A program made the translations under genes and the position numbers. Shown here one piece after another: positions 26,902-35,228 of a stretch of DNA of 64,000 nucleotides. The stretch is from an uncultured Prevotellaceae bacterium (GTDB lineage Bacteria; Bacteroidota; Bacteroidia; Bacteroidales; Muribaculaceae): positions 38,200-102,199 of the forward strand of contig ONIL01000003.1 of assembly GCA_900317835.1 (NCBI GenBank), read 5' to 3'. Within the stretch, counting starts at the first letter, position 1. Each line of letters starts with the position of its first letter. Under the pieces are notes generated by a model. The model made no database searches. It saw nothing but the letters and a program-made list of their open reading frames with translations, and was not told where the DNA came from.

Positions 26902-26909
26902 CAAACATA
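26902..26909 (-). promoter_or_regulatory. -7 element (TATGTTTG) upstream of susC
   Basis: TATGTTTG on the minus strand, 62 nt before the susC start. No TTG lies at a consensus distance. Together with the terminator and gene remnant below it accounts for most of the 341-bp gap; the rest is A/T-rich with nothing recognisable. Confidence 0.4.
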
Positions 26910-27002
26910 GACATTATTTTTCAATTATTAAAACAAATGATGGTATTTTAACAAAGAAAATATACAATTTCATATATAGCAATAGGCTTTCAGGGATGTA
27001 TA

Positions 27003-27040
27003 TAAAAAAACGGAGTCCTCGTGCAATTCCGAGGACTCCG
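27003..27040 (-). terminator. Rho-independent terminator downstream of the SusE/F-like gene
   Basis: Perfect 11-bp stem CGGAGTCCTCG / CGAGGACTCCG (27011-27021 with 27030-27040), followed on the minus strand by a seven-T tract. Confidence 0.88.
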
Positions 27041-27064
27041 AGAGTTCAAATGATTTCTTTTCTC

Positions 27065-27130
27065 TTTACTTGAAGAGGTGGGTCGTCACACACTCGTCCA
27101 AAACTTTCTATTTGAGGCTGCTTTTGACAA
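27065..27130 (-). pseudogene. Degenerate 3'-end remnant of a GH20-like gene
   Basis: On the minus strand this stretch ends in a frame reading CVTTHLFK-stop. The intact GH20 gene 1.4 kb away ends ESVTTYLFK-stop. At nucleotide level the last ~32 bases match at about 27 positions, and GCAGCC upstream also aligns with the GH20 segment coding EQPQ. Frame is lost further upstream. I read it as debris of a duplicated or recombined GH20 gene left between the SusE/F-like gene and its terminator. The match is short, so chance similarity in a conserved C-terminus cannot be excluded. Confidence 0.45.
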
Positions 27131-27180
27131 CCACTTGAGCGGCCGCCCGTATCGGGACACTATTTATTGGGATTAGAGAA

Positions 27181-28485
27181 TCACTCAGGGTCCTCAATAA
27201 AATAATATGTTCCTAAAATATCATTGAAAACGACCGTATAAGTTCCAGCACTAACAGGAATGTTGGGACCATATTGTATACCGACGCCAACTGGGAATGC
27301 CCCGCTTCCCCAGTTATAAATCCAGTCGCCATTAGCAGCAAACTTGAGTTCTTCATCGGAGTTAAAGGTCATATTCCTCTTAATCCAGTCATGGTTCTCA
27401 AAGGCCGTACCCATAGGACTCATCAGCGTGGTAGCAGGATTCCATTCCTGATTTTCCTGATAGGTGCCAGGCATACCCATTGATGTGAAAACGTCTACAA
27501 CACCAGTGTATTTGGTAATTGTGACAACGTCCATCGTCAAGTCGTAAGTAATCTGGTAGTAACCGTCCTCTGTGACCTTAATGGCATCACTACCGTCATC
27601 GTTCTTCACAAGGCGGCCATCACTCATGCCCCATTGCTCTTGCCAATCACCTGGCGTATGAATTAATTTAAAGCCCTCACCAGCGGGGAAATAACCAACG
27701 TAGTTCAACATTGATTTGTTGTCAGGTTGAGGGTACAGAGGAACAAGCGAGGTACCCAAGGCATAATAATTATTATTCCATGAGCCGTCACCGATGCAGC
27801 TTCCCACAAGATACCACAGGTCGGGCGACTCCTTGATAGCCTCGAATTCAAAGGAGCGGTTTATCATGTCGAAAGTCAGACGATACTTATCCGCTGGAAT
27901 TTCAGCAGGTATTTTGAATTTGAAAGCCACCTGTTCGTTAGGGCCCTCCACGAAGTCACCGCTCATCCCGTTAGCGCCATAATCCCTGGCATAACCAATG
28001 AAGTTGCCGTTCCAGAAACCGTATGCACCCAGATCCATGGTCTCTTGAGAATAAATCAAAAACCAATTGTCAACGCGTGCACCAGAGTACTCGTTATACG
28101 CTGCAGGAATGACTACACTAAACACGGGGTTATCACCACCGCCGTTATCCAGCTTATAGGTGGCATCACAAGGAGTCCAATCATTGCTGGTGCCCACATA
28201 GTAGTAAGCTGAAGATATTTCTTGGTTACTGCCATAAAGGATATAATTAATGACATCATTCACATCAGTAATGTTCACTTCGCCATCCATATTCACATCC
28301 CAGCGAAGAATTCGACCGTTTAGCGAGACCATATTTTGGTTCGTCTGTCCTGTTTTTACCGCATTCTTGTCATTGGTGGTTGCATACTCTTGATCTGAAA
28401 GACCATCTGACTGTTGCCCGATATAAGCCCATCCTGGCAACGGCAGAAGACCCATCAGCACCATAGAAATCCAAAAATTTTTCAT
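27181..28485 (-). CDS. SusE/SusF-like secreted protein with near-N-terminal dockerin
   Basis: The start is chosen at 28485 so that the protein begins with a signal peptide (MKNFWISMVLMGLLPLPGWA); the open frame begins at 28512. There is no lipobox Cys. A single dockerin-like F-hand follows at about residues 65-85 (DVNMDGEVNITDVNDVINYI). Then come about three SusE/F-type carbohydrate-binding repeats: YYYVGTSNDWTPCDATYKL, LWYLVGSCIGDGSWNNNYYAL, and a last unit with WIYNWGSGAFPVGVGIQYG. SusE/F proteins are normally lipid-anchored glycan binders. Here a dockerin occupies the place of the lipid anchor. It lies 51 bp after the GH20 gene in the same direction and ends before a terminator. Confidence 0.82.
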   Translation of the reverse strand: MKNFWISMVLMGLLPLPGWAYIGQQSDGLSDQEYATTNDKNAVKTGQTNQNMVSLNGRILRWDVNMDGEVNITDVNDVINYILYGSNQEISSAYYYVGTSNDWTPCDATYKLDNGGGDNPVFSVVIPAAYNEYSGARVDNWFLIYSQETMDLGAYGFWNGNFIGYARDYGANGMSGDFVEGPNEQVAFKFKIPAEIPADKYRLTFDMINRSFEFEAIKESPDLWYLVGSCIGDGSWNNNYYALGTSLVPLYPQPDNKSMLNYVGYFPAGEGFKLIHTPGDWQEQWGMSDGRLVKNDDGSDAIKVTEDGYYQITYDLTMDVVTITKYTGVVDVFTSMGMPGTYQENQEWNPATTLMSPMGTAFENHDWIKRNMTFNSDEELKFAANGDWIYNWGSGAFPVGVGIQYGPNIPVSAGTYTVVFNDILGTYYFIEDPE

Positions 28486-28536
28486 TGTATTAAATGATTT
28501 ATTTCTAATCAAGGTAATAAACTCTCTTGCTATTAT

Positions 28537-31014
28537 TTACTTGAACAGGTAAGTCGTCACGCTCTCGTGGTTCAAGTAGAAGACTTTGGCCTTAATGACC
28601 TGGGGCTGCTCCTTGAGTGTTACAGGAACCGTCCAGTGCGGTGAATCAACCGTGGGTTCGCTGCCATCGAGGGTATAGGTCACCAACTCGTCAGGATACT
28701 GCGTGTTGATGAGCAGCTTGCCATCAACCACCTTGATACCCGGAGGTCCCACACGGAAGCTGTAGCCCATGCCACGCAGCAGCGGCAACTCGCGGGTACC
28801 GATCTTGAGGTTATACTGGTGGCGTGCCTCATTGTAGGCCTTTTCATCGGTCAGGTCCTTGCTCCACTCGGGTATGGCAGTCCATGCACGCTCGCTCACG
28901 CCCATCATCTTGGGCAGACACAAGTACTGCACCTCGTCAAAACTGCGCAGGGTCTCGCCCCACAGTTGTGCCTGCACACCGATGATGTTCTCGGGCTTCT
29001 CGAGCTTGGCCTTGCCAGCACCTGCGGTTGTAATGTCGATGGGGGTACCATCAACAGCGGTGCGTGCAGAGGCATATATGTTGACTGGCAGGGCGCTCCA
29101 CGAGTCAAACTCATCGACCTTGCCGCCCCAGTGCAGGCCTTGCTCATTCTGGTGCCAACTGTAGCCCATGTCCATGTAGAAGTTAGTGACATTCGACAGG
29201 ATTACGGGATAGCCGTCATTGGCAAGACGGTAAGGCACATCGGCACGAGAGCCCACGGTGCTCCAGGCATTCACACCAGCCACGCGGGGTGTCATCAGGG
29301 CATTGTACTCAGGCGTATTGTCGAGGGCTATCTCCTGCCAGCCCTCAATGCGGATTTTGCGGACTGCCAGCAACGCACTGATGCGCTTGAGATAGTAGGA
29401 GTGCACATCGTGCTGCGTCTTGAGGCCCTCGCGCTGCATGAGTGCCTGCACGTCGGGGCTCTTATCCCAAGCGTTGCGGGCGACCTCATCACCACCCAGG
29501 TGCACAACTTCCAACTTAAGGCCCGCCTCCTTATACATCTGCTGCAACTCAGCCACCACGCGGTCAATAAAGCGGTACACATCGTCGCTGGCCACGTTGA
29601 GCACATTGTCATGGTAACTTTGAGCCGAGGCATAGACACTCTCGTTCTTCTCATCCCACAAGCGGAACTGCTCGGCCGTGGGATTGTTCTTGGCACGGTT
29701 CTTCATGGCCACGATGGCAGCGCGGGCATGACCAGGAGTCTCTATCTCAGGGATGATGTTCACACCATGCTCCCAAGCATAGCGCAACAGGTCGATGAAC
29801 TGGGCACGTGTGATGTATCCATTAGCGCTCTGCGACAAGTCATCAGGATTGCCGTTACCGTCAAATATCTGTGCCAAATAGCCGTTCTCGTCGAGAGTAG
29901 CTCCACGGCGCGATGCCACTTGAGTCAATTCGGGGAAACCAGGAATTTCCAAGCGCCAGGCCTCGTCATCAGTGAAGTGGAACTGCAAGGTGTTGATCTT
30001 GTAATAGGACAGCAGATCGATGAAACGCTTGAGTTCGGCGGGCCCTGTCACAAAGTTGCGGGCCACGTCAAGCATGAAGCCACGATAGCCAAAATCGGGC
30101 CAATCAATGACAAAGCAATTCTGCAAACGATGTCCCTTGCTATGGTCGAGAGCTGCAATCAGGGTCTTGATACCGTTCATCAAGGCTACGCTCGTCACAC
30201 CATGAATAGTGATGCGACCGTCGTGCACTCGCAGGCTGTAGTACTCGCGATTGGTACTCATTTTCTTGTCCAGCAAGAGCTCAATAACGGTATTCTGGCC
30301 ACTGGAGGCATAGATGCCGCGCTTCTGCAACTCACTGGTGAGCAATTTCTTGGCTCGACGATAACCGCCCCATTGGAACAGTTTACCCGTCTTTATGGTC
30401 ACGAGACTGCCCACCTGGGTAAAGCCGTCTTCAATGTCCACTTGCTTGGGCTTGGGGAAAATGTCATAGTCATTGCCGGTGTAACCGTCGCCAAAGCCGT
30501 TGATGGCCTCGTTGTAACTGTACATGTAGTTGCCGTCGGGATAAGCCTTGTGGTCTCGCCATTGCCCGGGCTTGTCGAGCGGCGAGCGGTTGATATTGAC
30601 AGCCTGTGGGTGAGCCATGTCGCCACCCAGCACCACATGGCCGCCAGCGGGCATATAGCACTTGTTGAGGACAGCACCGCCCATCACCATGTCGATGACG
30701 AGGGAGTCACCGGCGGCAAGAGGCTTGTAATTGCCGTTGGGCTTCACACGATAGTAGGTTGTCGATACCTCGTCGATGTCCACGGGACAACCGGCAGGCA
30801 GCGTCACCGAGCGAGAGAACTGGTTGAAAAAGAATTGCCAGTCACTGCCCAAAGGCTGCTTGGTAATGTTCTTGATCACAAAGCGCGAACTGTAGTTGCC
30901 GGCCGCACTGTTGTTCTGCCCCATTTGCCAGTCCACAGCGATGGGCGATTGGGCGCTCATCGTCATGGCGGTCAAGGCAAGGGCCATGATTGTCAATAGC
31001 TTGATTTTCTTCAT
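28537..31014 (-). CDS. GH20 beta-N-acetylhexosaminidase
   Basis: This 825-residue protein has a signal peptide (KKIKLLTIMALALTAMTMSAQ). It has an N-terminal chitobiase-like carbohydrate-binding region, a GH20b domain (about 195-305), and the GH20 catalytic barrel (about 315-690) with RGFMLDVARNF, LQFHFTDDEAWRLEI, IIPEIETPGHARA and the catalytic Asp-Glu pair in VVHLGGDEVARNAW near residue 505. The C-terminus is a chitobiase/beta-hexosaminidase C-terminal fold. It releases terminal GlcNAc or GalNAc from host glycans, chitin-type chains or bacterial wall fragments. Its start overlaps the stop of the phosphatase gene by 4 bp. Confidence 0.95.
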   Translation of the reverse strand: MKKIKLLTIMALALTAMTMSAQSPIAVDWQMGQNNSAAGNYSSRFVIKNITKQPLGSDWQFFFNQFSRSVTLPAGCPVDIDEVSTTYYRVKPNGNYKPLAAGDSLVIDMVMGGAVLNKCYMPAGGHVVLGGDMAHPQAVNINRSPLDKPGQWRDHKAYPDGNYMYSYNEAINGFGDGYTGNDYDIFPKPKQVDIEDGFTQVGSLVTIKTGKLFQWGGYRRAKKLLTSELQKRGIYASSGQNTVIELLLDKKMSTNREYYSLRVHDGRITIHGVTSVALMNGIKTLIAALDHSKGHRLQNCFVIDWPDFGYRGFMLDVARNFVTGPAELKRFIDLLSYYKINTLQFHFTDDEAWRLEIPGFPELTQVASRRGATLDENGYLAQIFDGNGNPDDLSQSANGYITRAQFIDLLRYAWEHGVNIIPEIETPGHARAAIVAMKNRAKNNPTAEQFRLWDEKNESVYASAQSYHDNVLNVASDDVYRFIDRVVAELQQMYKEAGLKLEVVHLGGDEVARNAWDKSPDVQALMQREGLKTQHDVHSYYLKRISALLAVRKIRIEGWQEIALDNTPEYNALMTPRVAGVNAWSTVGSRADVPYRLANDGYPVILSNVTNFYMDMGYSWHQNEQGLHWGGKVDEFDSWSALPVNIYASARTAVDGTPIDITTAGAGKAKLEKPENIIGVQAQLWGETLRSFDEVQYLCLPKMMGVSERAWTAIPEWSKDLTDEKAYNEARHQYNLKIGTRELPLLRGMGYSFRVGPPGIKVVDGKLLINTQYPDELVTYTLDGSEPTVDSPHWTVPVTLKEQPQVIKAKVFYLNHESVTTYLFK

Positions 31015-31511
31015 TGTGATATATTGTTTTGTTTGATAATCTTGTCCAGCAGGTTGTCACAGGCATCTTCCAGCAGGTCGAGCACCAGTTCAAAGCCCTC
31101 GCTACCTTCATAGTAGGGGTCGGGCACATAGTCATAGTGCGGGAACTGGCGAATGTAGTCACCCATCATCACCACCTTGCGCTCCTGCTCGATGGTTGCT
31201 GCCCTGCGACACAGGTCGCTCACGTTGGCAGCGTCCATCCCTACTATAAGGTCAAAGTCCTCATAGTCACTAGATTGAACTCGTCGAGCCCGATGAGTCA
31301 ACTCATAGCCACGTGGACGGGCATGCACACGCATGCGCTTGTCGGGCAGGTCGCCAATATGGTAACCACCAGTGCCTGCCGAGTCGATGTAAAACCGCTC
31401 CGTCAAGCCCCTGTCATCCACCATCGCCTGCATTACCGCTTGAGCGGCCGGAGACCTGCAGATGTTCCCCAGACAGACAAAAAGGACGCTGTATTTACTG
31501 GATTCGTTCAT
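31011..31511 (-). CDS. Low-molecular-weight protein-tyrosine-phosphatase
   Basis: This 166-residue cytoplasmic protein has the phosphatase loop C-x5-R-S near the N-terminus (VLFVCLGNICRSPAAQAVM) and the C-terminal acid loop VPDPYYEG. Length and order are normal for the family. It removes phosphate from tyrosine residues, in bacteria often those of capsule-related BY-kinases. No BY-kinase gene is in the window. Its stop overlaps the GH20 start, an unusual pairing of a cytoplasmic phosphatase with an exported glycosidase. A near-consensus TAATATTG box lies 10 nt upstream of the ATG. Confidence 0.93.
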   Translation of the reverse strand: MNESSKYSVLFVCLGNICRSPAAQAVMQAMVDDRGLTERFYIDSAGTGGYHIGDLPDKRMRVHARPRGYELTHRARRVQSSDYEDFDLIVGMDAANVSDLCRRAATIEQERKVVMMGDYIRQFPHYDYVPDPYYEGSEGFELVLDLLEDACDNLLDKIIKQNNISQ

Positions 31512-31584
31512 TTTGAAGGTGCAATATTACAAAAAATGTGGGAAATTTGATACAACTGGTGAGCGATTTTTCGTTATTTATGTG

Positions 31585-31592
31585 TAACTTTG
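31585..31592 (+). promoter_or_regulatory. -7 element (TAACTTTG) for the DUF5715 gene
   Basis: TAACTTTG lies 34 nt upstream of the ATG at 31627. No -33 TTG is seen at the expected spacing. Confidence 0.45.
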
Positions 31593-31626
31593 CTAGCTGA
31601 AACAAGAAACTACCTCAAGAATTAAG

Positions 31627-32385
31627 ATGAACCCTAACATCTTGCGTCTGTTGCCACTGTTGTTGCTGATGGGACTTGCCTTGGCAAGTGTCACTTCGTG
31701 CGGGCATGGCAGCAAAGGGCAAGAACAAGATACCACGGCATGGGACTACAAGGCTCCGCCAGCCATGCCCATGAACCATCGCATCACTGGCGACAGCATG
31801 GGACTTATCGCCAATGCCGAGATTCACAGGTTACCCACCTACATCGAGCAACGCCCGCTCAAGGAAATCTTCAACGACACCAATGCTCTGCAGCTTGTTG
31901 CCGCCGAGAAGAACGGCATACGTCCCATTACAAGCCTGCACAACGCTTACAATATCGACAAGCCGCTGATCAGGATATATTCCTGTGATGCCTATATGCT
32001 TGACGACCTCAGCGCATCGGTGCCCTATCTGGTGCCCAAAGCGGCCCAGTTGCTCAAGGAGATAGGCTATGCCTTCCAGGACACGATCAAGAAGCGCGGC
32101 GGCAAGGCCTACCGCATCAAGGTCACCAGCGTGACGCGCACCAACTACAGCGTTTCCAAGCTCATGCGCCGCAACCGTGCCGCAACCGAGAATTCATGCC
32201 ACCGCTATGGCACGACATTCGATATCAGCTGGGTAAAGTTTGACTGCATGGACCCGAGCATGGTTATCTCGCTCGAGGACTTGAAGAATATCCTCGCCGA
32301 GGTCGTTCAACACTTCAGGCAACAAGGACGCTGCTATGCCATCTTTGAGCGCAAATCGGGTTGCCTGCACATCACCGTGAGATAA
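31627..32385 (+). CDS. DUF5715 family lipoprotein (M15 peptidase-like)
   Basis: This 252-residue lipoprotein has the signal LRLLPLLLLMGLALASVTSC. The C-terminal half has VTSVTRTNYSVSKLMRRN followed by SCHRYGTTFDISW, which fits the S-x-H-x-x-G-x-x-x-D zinc-binding pattern of M15/LAS peptidases (VanY-type D,D-carboxypeptidases). The final CLHITVR could supply the second His. A cell-wall peptide-cleaving role in the periplasm is therefore plausible but not proven for this family. It has its own promoter and is followed 32 bp later by a HAD hydrolase. Confidence 0.78.
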   Translation: MNPNILRLLPLLLLMGLALASVTSCGHGSKGQEQDTTAWDYKAPPAMPMNHRITGDSMGLIANAEIHRLPTYIEQRPLKEIFNDTNALQLVAAEKNGIRPITSLHNAYNIDKPLIRIYSCDAYMLDDLSASVPYLVPKAAQLLKEIGYAFQDTIKKRGGKAYRIKVTSVTRTNYSVSKLMRRNRAATENSCHRYGTTFDISWVKFDCMDPSMVISLEDLKNILAEVVQHFRQQGRCYAIFERKSGCLHITVR

Positions 32386-32417
32386 AATAATGTACATTAT
32401 ATAAAATCAATCAACCA

Positions 32418-33158
32418 ATGACCTTACAACAGACGATAGCCGAATACCTGAGATTTACAGGTCACAAAGGCTTTGACATCAGTGCCGCACTCATCGACTG
32501 TGACGGCATTCTCTATGACTCAATGAAGTATCACACCCTGGCATGGGTGAAACTCATGAAGAAAAACGGCATCAAGTGTACCCGCGACGAGTTCTATGCC
32601 ATGGAGGGCATGACTGGAACCGAAATCATCAAGATGAAGTTCAAGAGCGGAGCCGGCAAAAACATCACCGACGACGAGGCGCGTGCACTCTATGGAGTGA
32701 AGACCCGTTATTTCAAGGAACAAGGCGAAGCACCCGTCATGCCTGGCGCAAAGCGAGTGCTCGAGACGCTCAAGGAAGCTGAAGTAGAACGTGTGCTGGT
32801 GACAGGATCGCAACAGGATGCCCTGCTGCAACGCATCGACAGTGACTTCCCCGGACTATTCGGTGAGGTGAAAGTGACAGGACACGACGTTCGCCACGGC
32901 AAGCCCAATCCTGAACCCTACCTGAAAGGCATGAGCAAATCAGGGAAGAAGTCCAACGAGTGCATCGTCATCGAGAATGCACCCCTGGGCGTGCAGGCTG
33001 CACATGCAGCCGGTTGTTTCACAATAGGCGTGACCACAGGCCCCATCCCTGAGAAAGAACTGTACAAAGCCGGAGCCGACCTAGTCTATAAGAACATGGA
33101 CGAACTGGCCGCCGCACTACCCGCATTGCTCGTGGCCTTGAGTATCGTCAAAGCCTAA
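32418..33158 (+). CDS. HAD-superfamily hydrolase (beta-phosphoglucomutase-like)
   Basis: This 246-residue cytoplasmic protein has HAD motif I LIDCDGILYDSMKYH, an alpha-helical cap (residues about 40-110), motif II LVTGSQQ, and motifs III/IV with HGKPNPEPYLKGM and VIENAPLGVQAAHAAGCFTIGV. The layout is that of subfamily IA enzymes such as beta-phosphoglucomutases and phosphoglycolate phosphatases. Motif I has Cys where Met or Leu is usual, which should not affect the two Asp. The substrate is probably a sugar phosphate. It is followed by a 12-bp perfect hairpin and then aroB. Confidence 0.9.
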   Translation: MTLQQTIAEYLRFTGHKGFDISAALIDCDGILYDSMKYHTLAWVKLMKKNGIKCTRDEFYAMEGMTGTEIIKMKFKSGAGKNITDDEARALYGVKTRYFKEQGEAPVMPGAKRVLETLKEAEVERVLVTGSQQDALLQRIDSDFPGLFGEVKVTGHDVRHGKPNPEPYLKGMSKSGKKSNECIVIENAPLGVQAAHAAGCFTIGVTTGPIPEKELYKAGADLVYKNMDELAAALPALLVALSIVKA

Positions 33159-33164
33159 ACTGAA

Positions 33165-33198
33165 CTCGGAGAACTCATAAAACCTGGAGTTCTCCGAG
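33165..33198 (+). terminator. Perfect hairpin between HAD hydrolase and aroB
   Basis: Stem CTCGGAGAACTC / GAGTTCTCCGAG (33165-33176 with 33187-33198), 10-nt loop, no T-run. It ends 11 nt before the aroB start codon, so it may be a weak terminator or may control access to the aroB start. Confidence 0.5.
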
Positions 33199-33209
33199 GA
33201 TTTAATCCC

Positions 33210-34244
33210 ATGGGACAGAACCTCATTTTCACCAATGACGTCGAAGCGGCCATTGAGCGGCTGACGGGCGTTGGCGACCACAATCTCATCGTGTGGGTCG
33301 CCGACACCAATACCGCCCAACTGCTACCTGCCCCACCCCACCTCATCACCATCCCCGACGGCGACGACCACAAGACGCTTGAAAGCGTCATGCACGTGTG
33401 GGACGAGATGGAGCGCATGGGTGTGACGCGCCGCTCGCTTGTCATCAACCTGGGCGGCGGCATGGTGACCGACTTGGGCGGATTTGCTGCGGCGACGTTC
33501 AAGCGCGGCGTGAGGTTCATTAATGTGCCCACTACCCTGCTGGGCGCCGTCGATGCCGCCGTGGGTGGCAAGACGGGATTCAATTACCATGGACTGAAAA
33601 ACGAAATCGGTGCCTTTGCGCCAGCTAGCGATGTCATCATCTCGACACGCTTTTTTGACACATTACCACTTGATGAGATGAAATCGGGGTTCGCCGAGGT
33701 CATCAAACACGCGATGTTGAGCGACCGCGGCGAGTTCCTGCAGCTGCTAGACCACGATTTCTCCGCTCCCATCAATCACGACGACTTGCTGGAACGCTTG
33801 CGCCTCTCGGTGCAGGTCAAGGTCGATATCGTTGCCCGAGACCCCAACGAGCAAGGCGAACGCAAGGCGCTCAACCTGGGGCACACCGTGGGGCACGCCT
33901 TCGAGAGCCTGGCGATGAAACGAGGCAAGCCCGTGCCGCATGGCTATGCCGTGGCATGGGGATTGGTCACTGAGGCGGTGCTCTCGCACCTGCTGCTGAA
34001 ATTCCCCAGCGAGGATGTGCACCTGCTGGGCAACTTTGTCAGGGATAATTACCGTGATTTCCCCTTCACATGTGACGACTATGACGAGCTCATCGAGTTG
34101 ATGCGCCACGACAAGAAAAGCCGCGACGGTGAAATCACCTGCACCCTGCTAGTCAATATCGGCGACTACCGCATCAACCAGACTGTTACCCCCGACGACG
34201 TCACCGCAGCTCTCGACATCTTGCGCGACCAACTGGGCGTGTAA
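33210..34244 (+). CDS. aroB: 3-dehydroquinate synthase
   Basis: This 344-residue protein converts DAHP to 3-dehydroquinate, step two of the shikimate pathway, in the cytoplasm with NAD and a divalent metal. Motifs: LGGGMVTDLGGFAAATFKRG, PTTLLGAVDAAVGGKTGFN, the metal-binding GFAEVIKHAML and LNLGHTVGHAFE. The slightly short length is normal for Bacteroidetes. No other shikimate gene is adjacent. The start ATG is 11 nt after a perfect hairpin. Confidence 0.96.
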   Translation: MGQNLIFTNDVEAAIERLTGVGDHNLIVWVADTNTAQLLPAPPHLITIPDGDDHKTLESVMHVWDEMERMGVTRRSLVINLGGGMVTDLGGFAAATFKRGVRFINVPTTLLGAVDAAVGGKTGFNYHGLKNEIGAFAPASDVIISTRFFDTLPLDEMKSGFAEVIKHAMLSDRGEFLQLLDHDFSAPINHDDLLERLRLSVQVKVDIVARDPNEQGERKALNLGHTVGHAFESLAMKRGKPVPHGYAVAWGLVTEAVLSHLLLKFPSEDVHLLGNFVRDNYRDFPFTCDDYDELIELMRHDKKSRDGEITCTLLVNIGDYRINQTVTPDDVTAALDILRDQLGV

Positions 34245-34269
34245 TTACCGAAAACTCAACGAAAATAAA

Positions 34270-35196
34270 TTACCGCCAGTGCCACAGGCGGGAGACGGCG
34301 TGTGTGATAGTGCGCAGGTGAAAGTCTTTACCCAAGACGACCAGCATCACCGCAAAGAGGATGAACAGGATTCCGACAATCAAGCGAGGGGTCAATAACT
34401 CACCAAAAACCACCACGCCGATGGTTACGGCAGTCAACGGTTCCAATGCACCCAGAATAGCGGTGGGCGTAGCCCCCACATGATTCACGGCCACCGTCAT
34501 GAATACCAGCGAGAGGATAGTAGGCACGATGCTCAGCCACACGGCAAATGACCAAGCCCGCGGCGAGGGCAACACGTGCAGATACAGTTCAGGCGATGTG
34601 AAGGAATAAAGTATCAGCGTGAGTTCACACACCAGCATGGCATAGAACGTGACCTTGAACGACGACATCTTGATGCTCGACTGATTGACCACAACAATAT
34701 AGATGGCATAGGCCAGCGAGGAGAGCACGCACAGGACAATACCCACTGCACTCAGCGAGGCTCCTGTCTCGCCCTTGTAGAGCAGGACGATACCCACCAG
34801 CGACATCACGATGGCAACAATGGTCATGGCCGTCACGCGCTCCTTGAAAAACGACGCCATAATCACGGCCACCATCACAGGATAGACAAACAGGATGGTC
34901 GATGCGATACCCGCATCCATGAAGTGAAAACTCTGGTAATAGGTGATGCTCGATGCAGCGAACAGGATTCCCAACGAAAACAGCACCTTGAACTCATGGC
35001 GTGTGACCTTGAAATTCTCGCGCTTGATAAGCATCACAATGGCCAACATGATGACGGCAAGCCCAAAACGATGGGCCAGTACCGTCGCCGTGTTTACCCC
35101 TTCCTCATAGAGCGGCAAGGCTCCAAAAGGATTGGTGCCATAGCACACCGCCGACAGGATTGCACACAGGATGCCGATTGATTTGTTCTTTTTCAT
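34270..35196 (-). CDS. EamA/DMT-family transporter
   Basis: This 308-residue protein has about ten transmembrane helices in two EamA repeats (residues about 8-140 and 150-290), including the conserved GALEPLTAVTIGVVVFGE in the second repeat. The family contains exporters of amino acids, nucleobases and other metabolites; the substrate is unknown. The gene converges on aroB with a 25-bp gap and lies 32 bp downstream of the GH53 gene on the same strand. Confidence 0.9.
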   Translation of the reverse strand: MKKNKSIGILCAILSAVCYGTNPFGALPLYEEGVNTATVLAHRFGLAVIMLAIVMLIKRENFKVTRHEFKVLFSLGILFAASSITYYQSFHFMDAGIASTILFVYPVMVAVIMASFFKERVTAMTIVAIVMSLVGIVLLYKGETGASLSAVGIVLCVLSSLAYAIYIVVVNQSSIKMSSFKVTFYAMLVCELTLILYSFTSPELYLHVLPSPRAWSFAVWLSIVPTILSLVFMTVAVNHVGATPTAILGALEPLTAVTIGVVVFGELLTPRLIVGILFILFAVMLVVLGKDFHLRTITHAVSRLWHWR

Positions 35197-35228
35197 CAGT
35201 ATGAAGATTTAAAGCGATAATTGACACG

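Noticed and set aside
28819-30999. Plus-strand open frame of 726 codons opposite the GH20 gene
   Set aside because: Antisense shadow of a strongly supported hexosaminidase with catalytic motifs; caused by codon bias.
32418-33158. Unusual DCDG motif in the HAD hydrolase as a sign of inactivity
   Set aside because: Both catalytic Asp are kept; the middle residue varies in the family.
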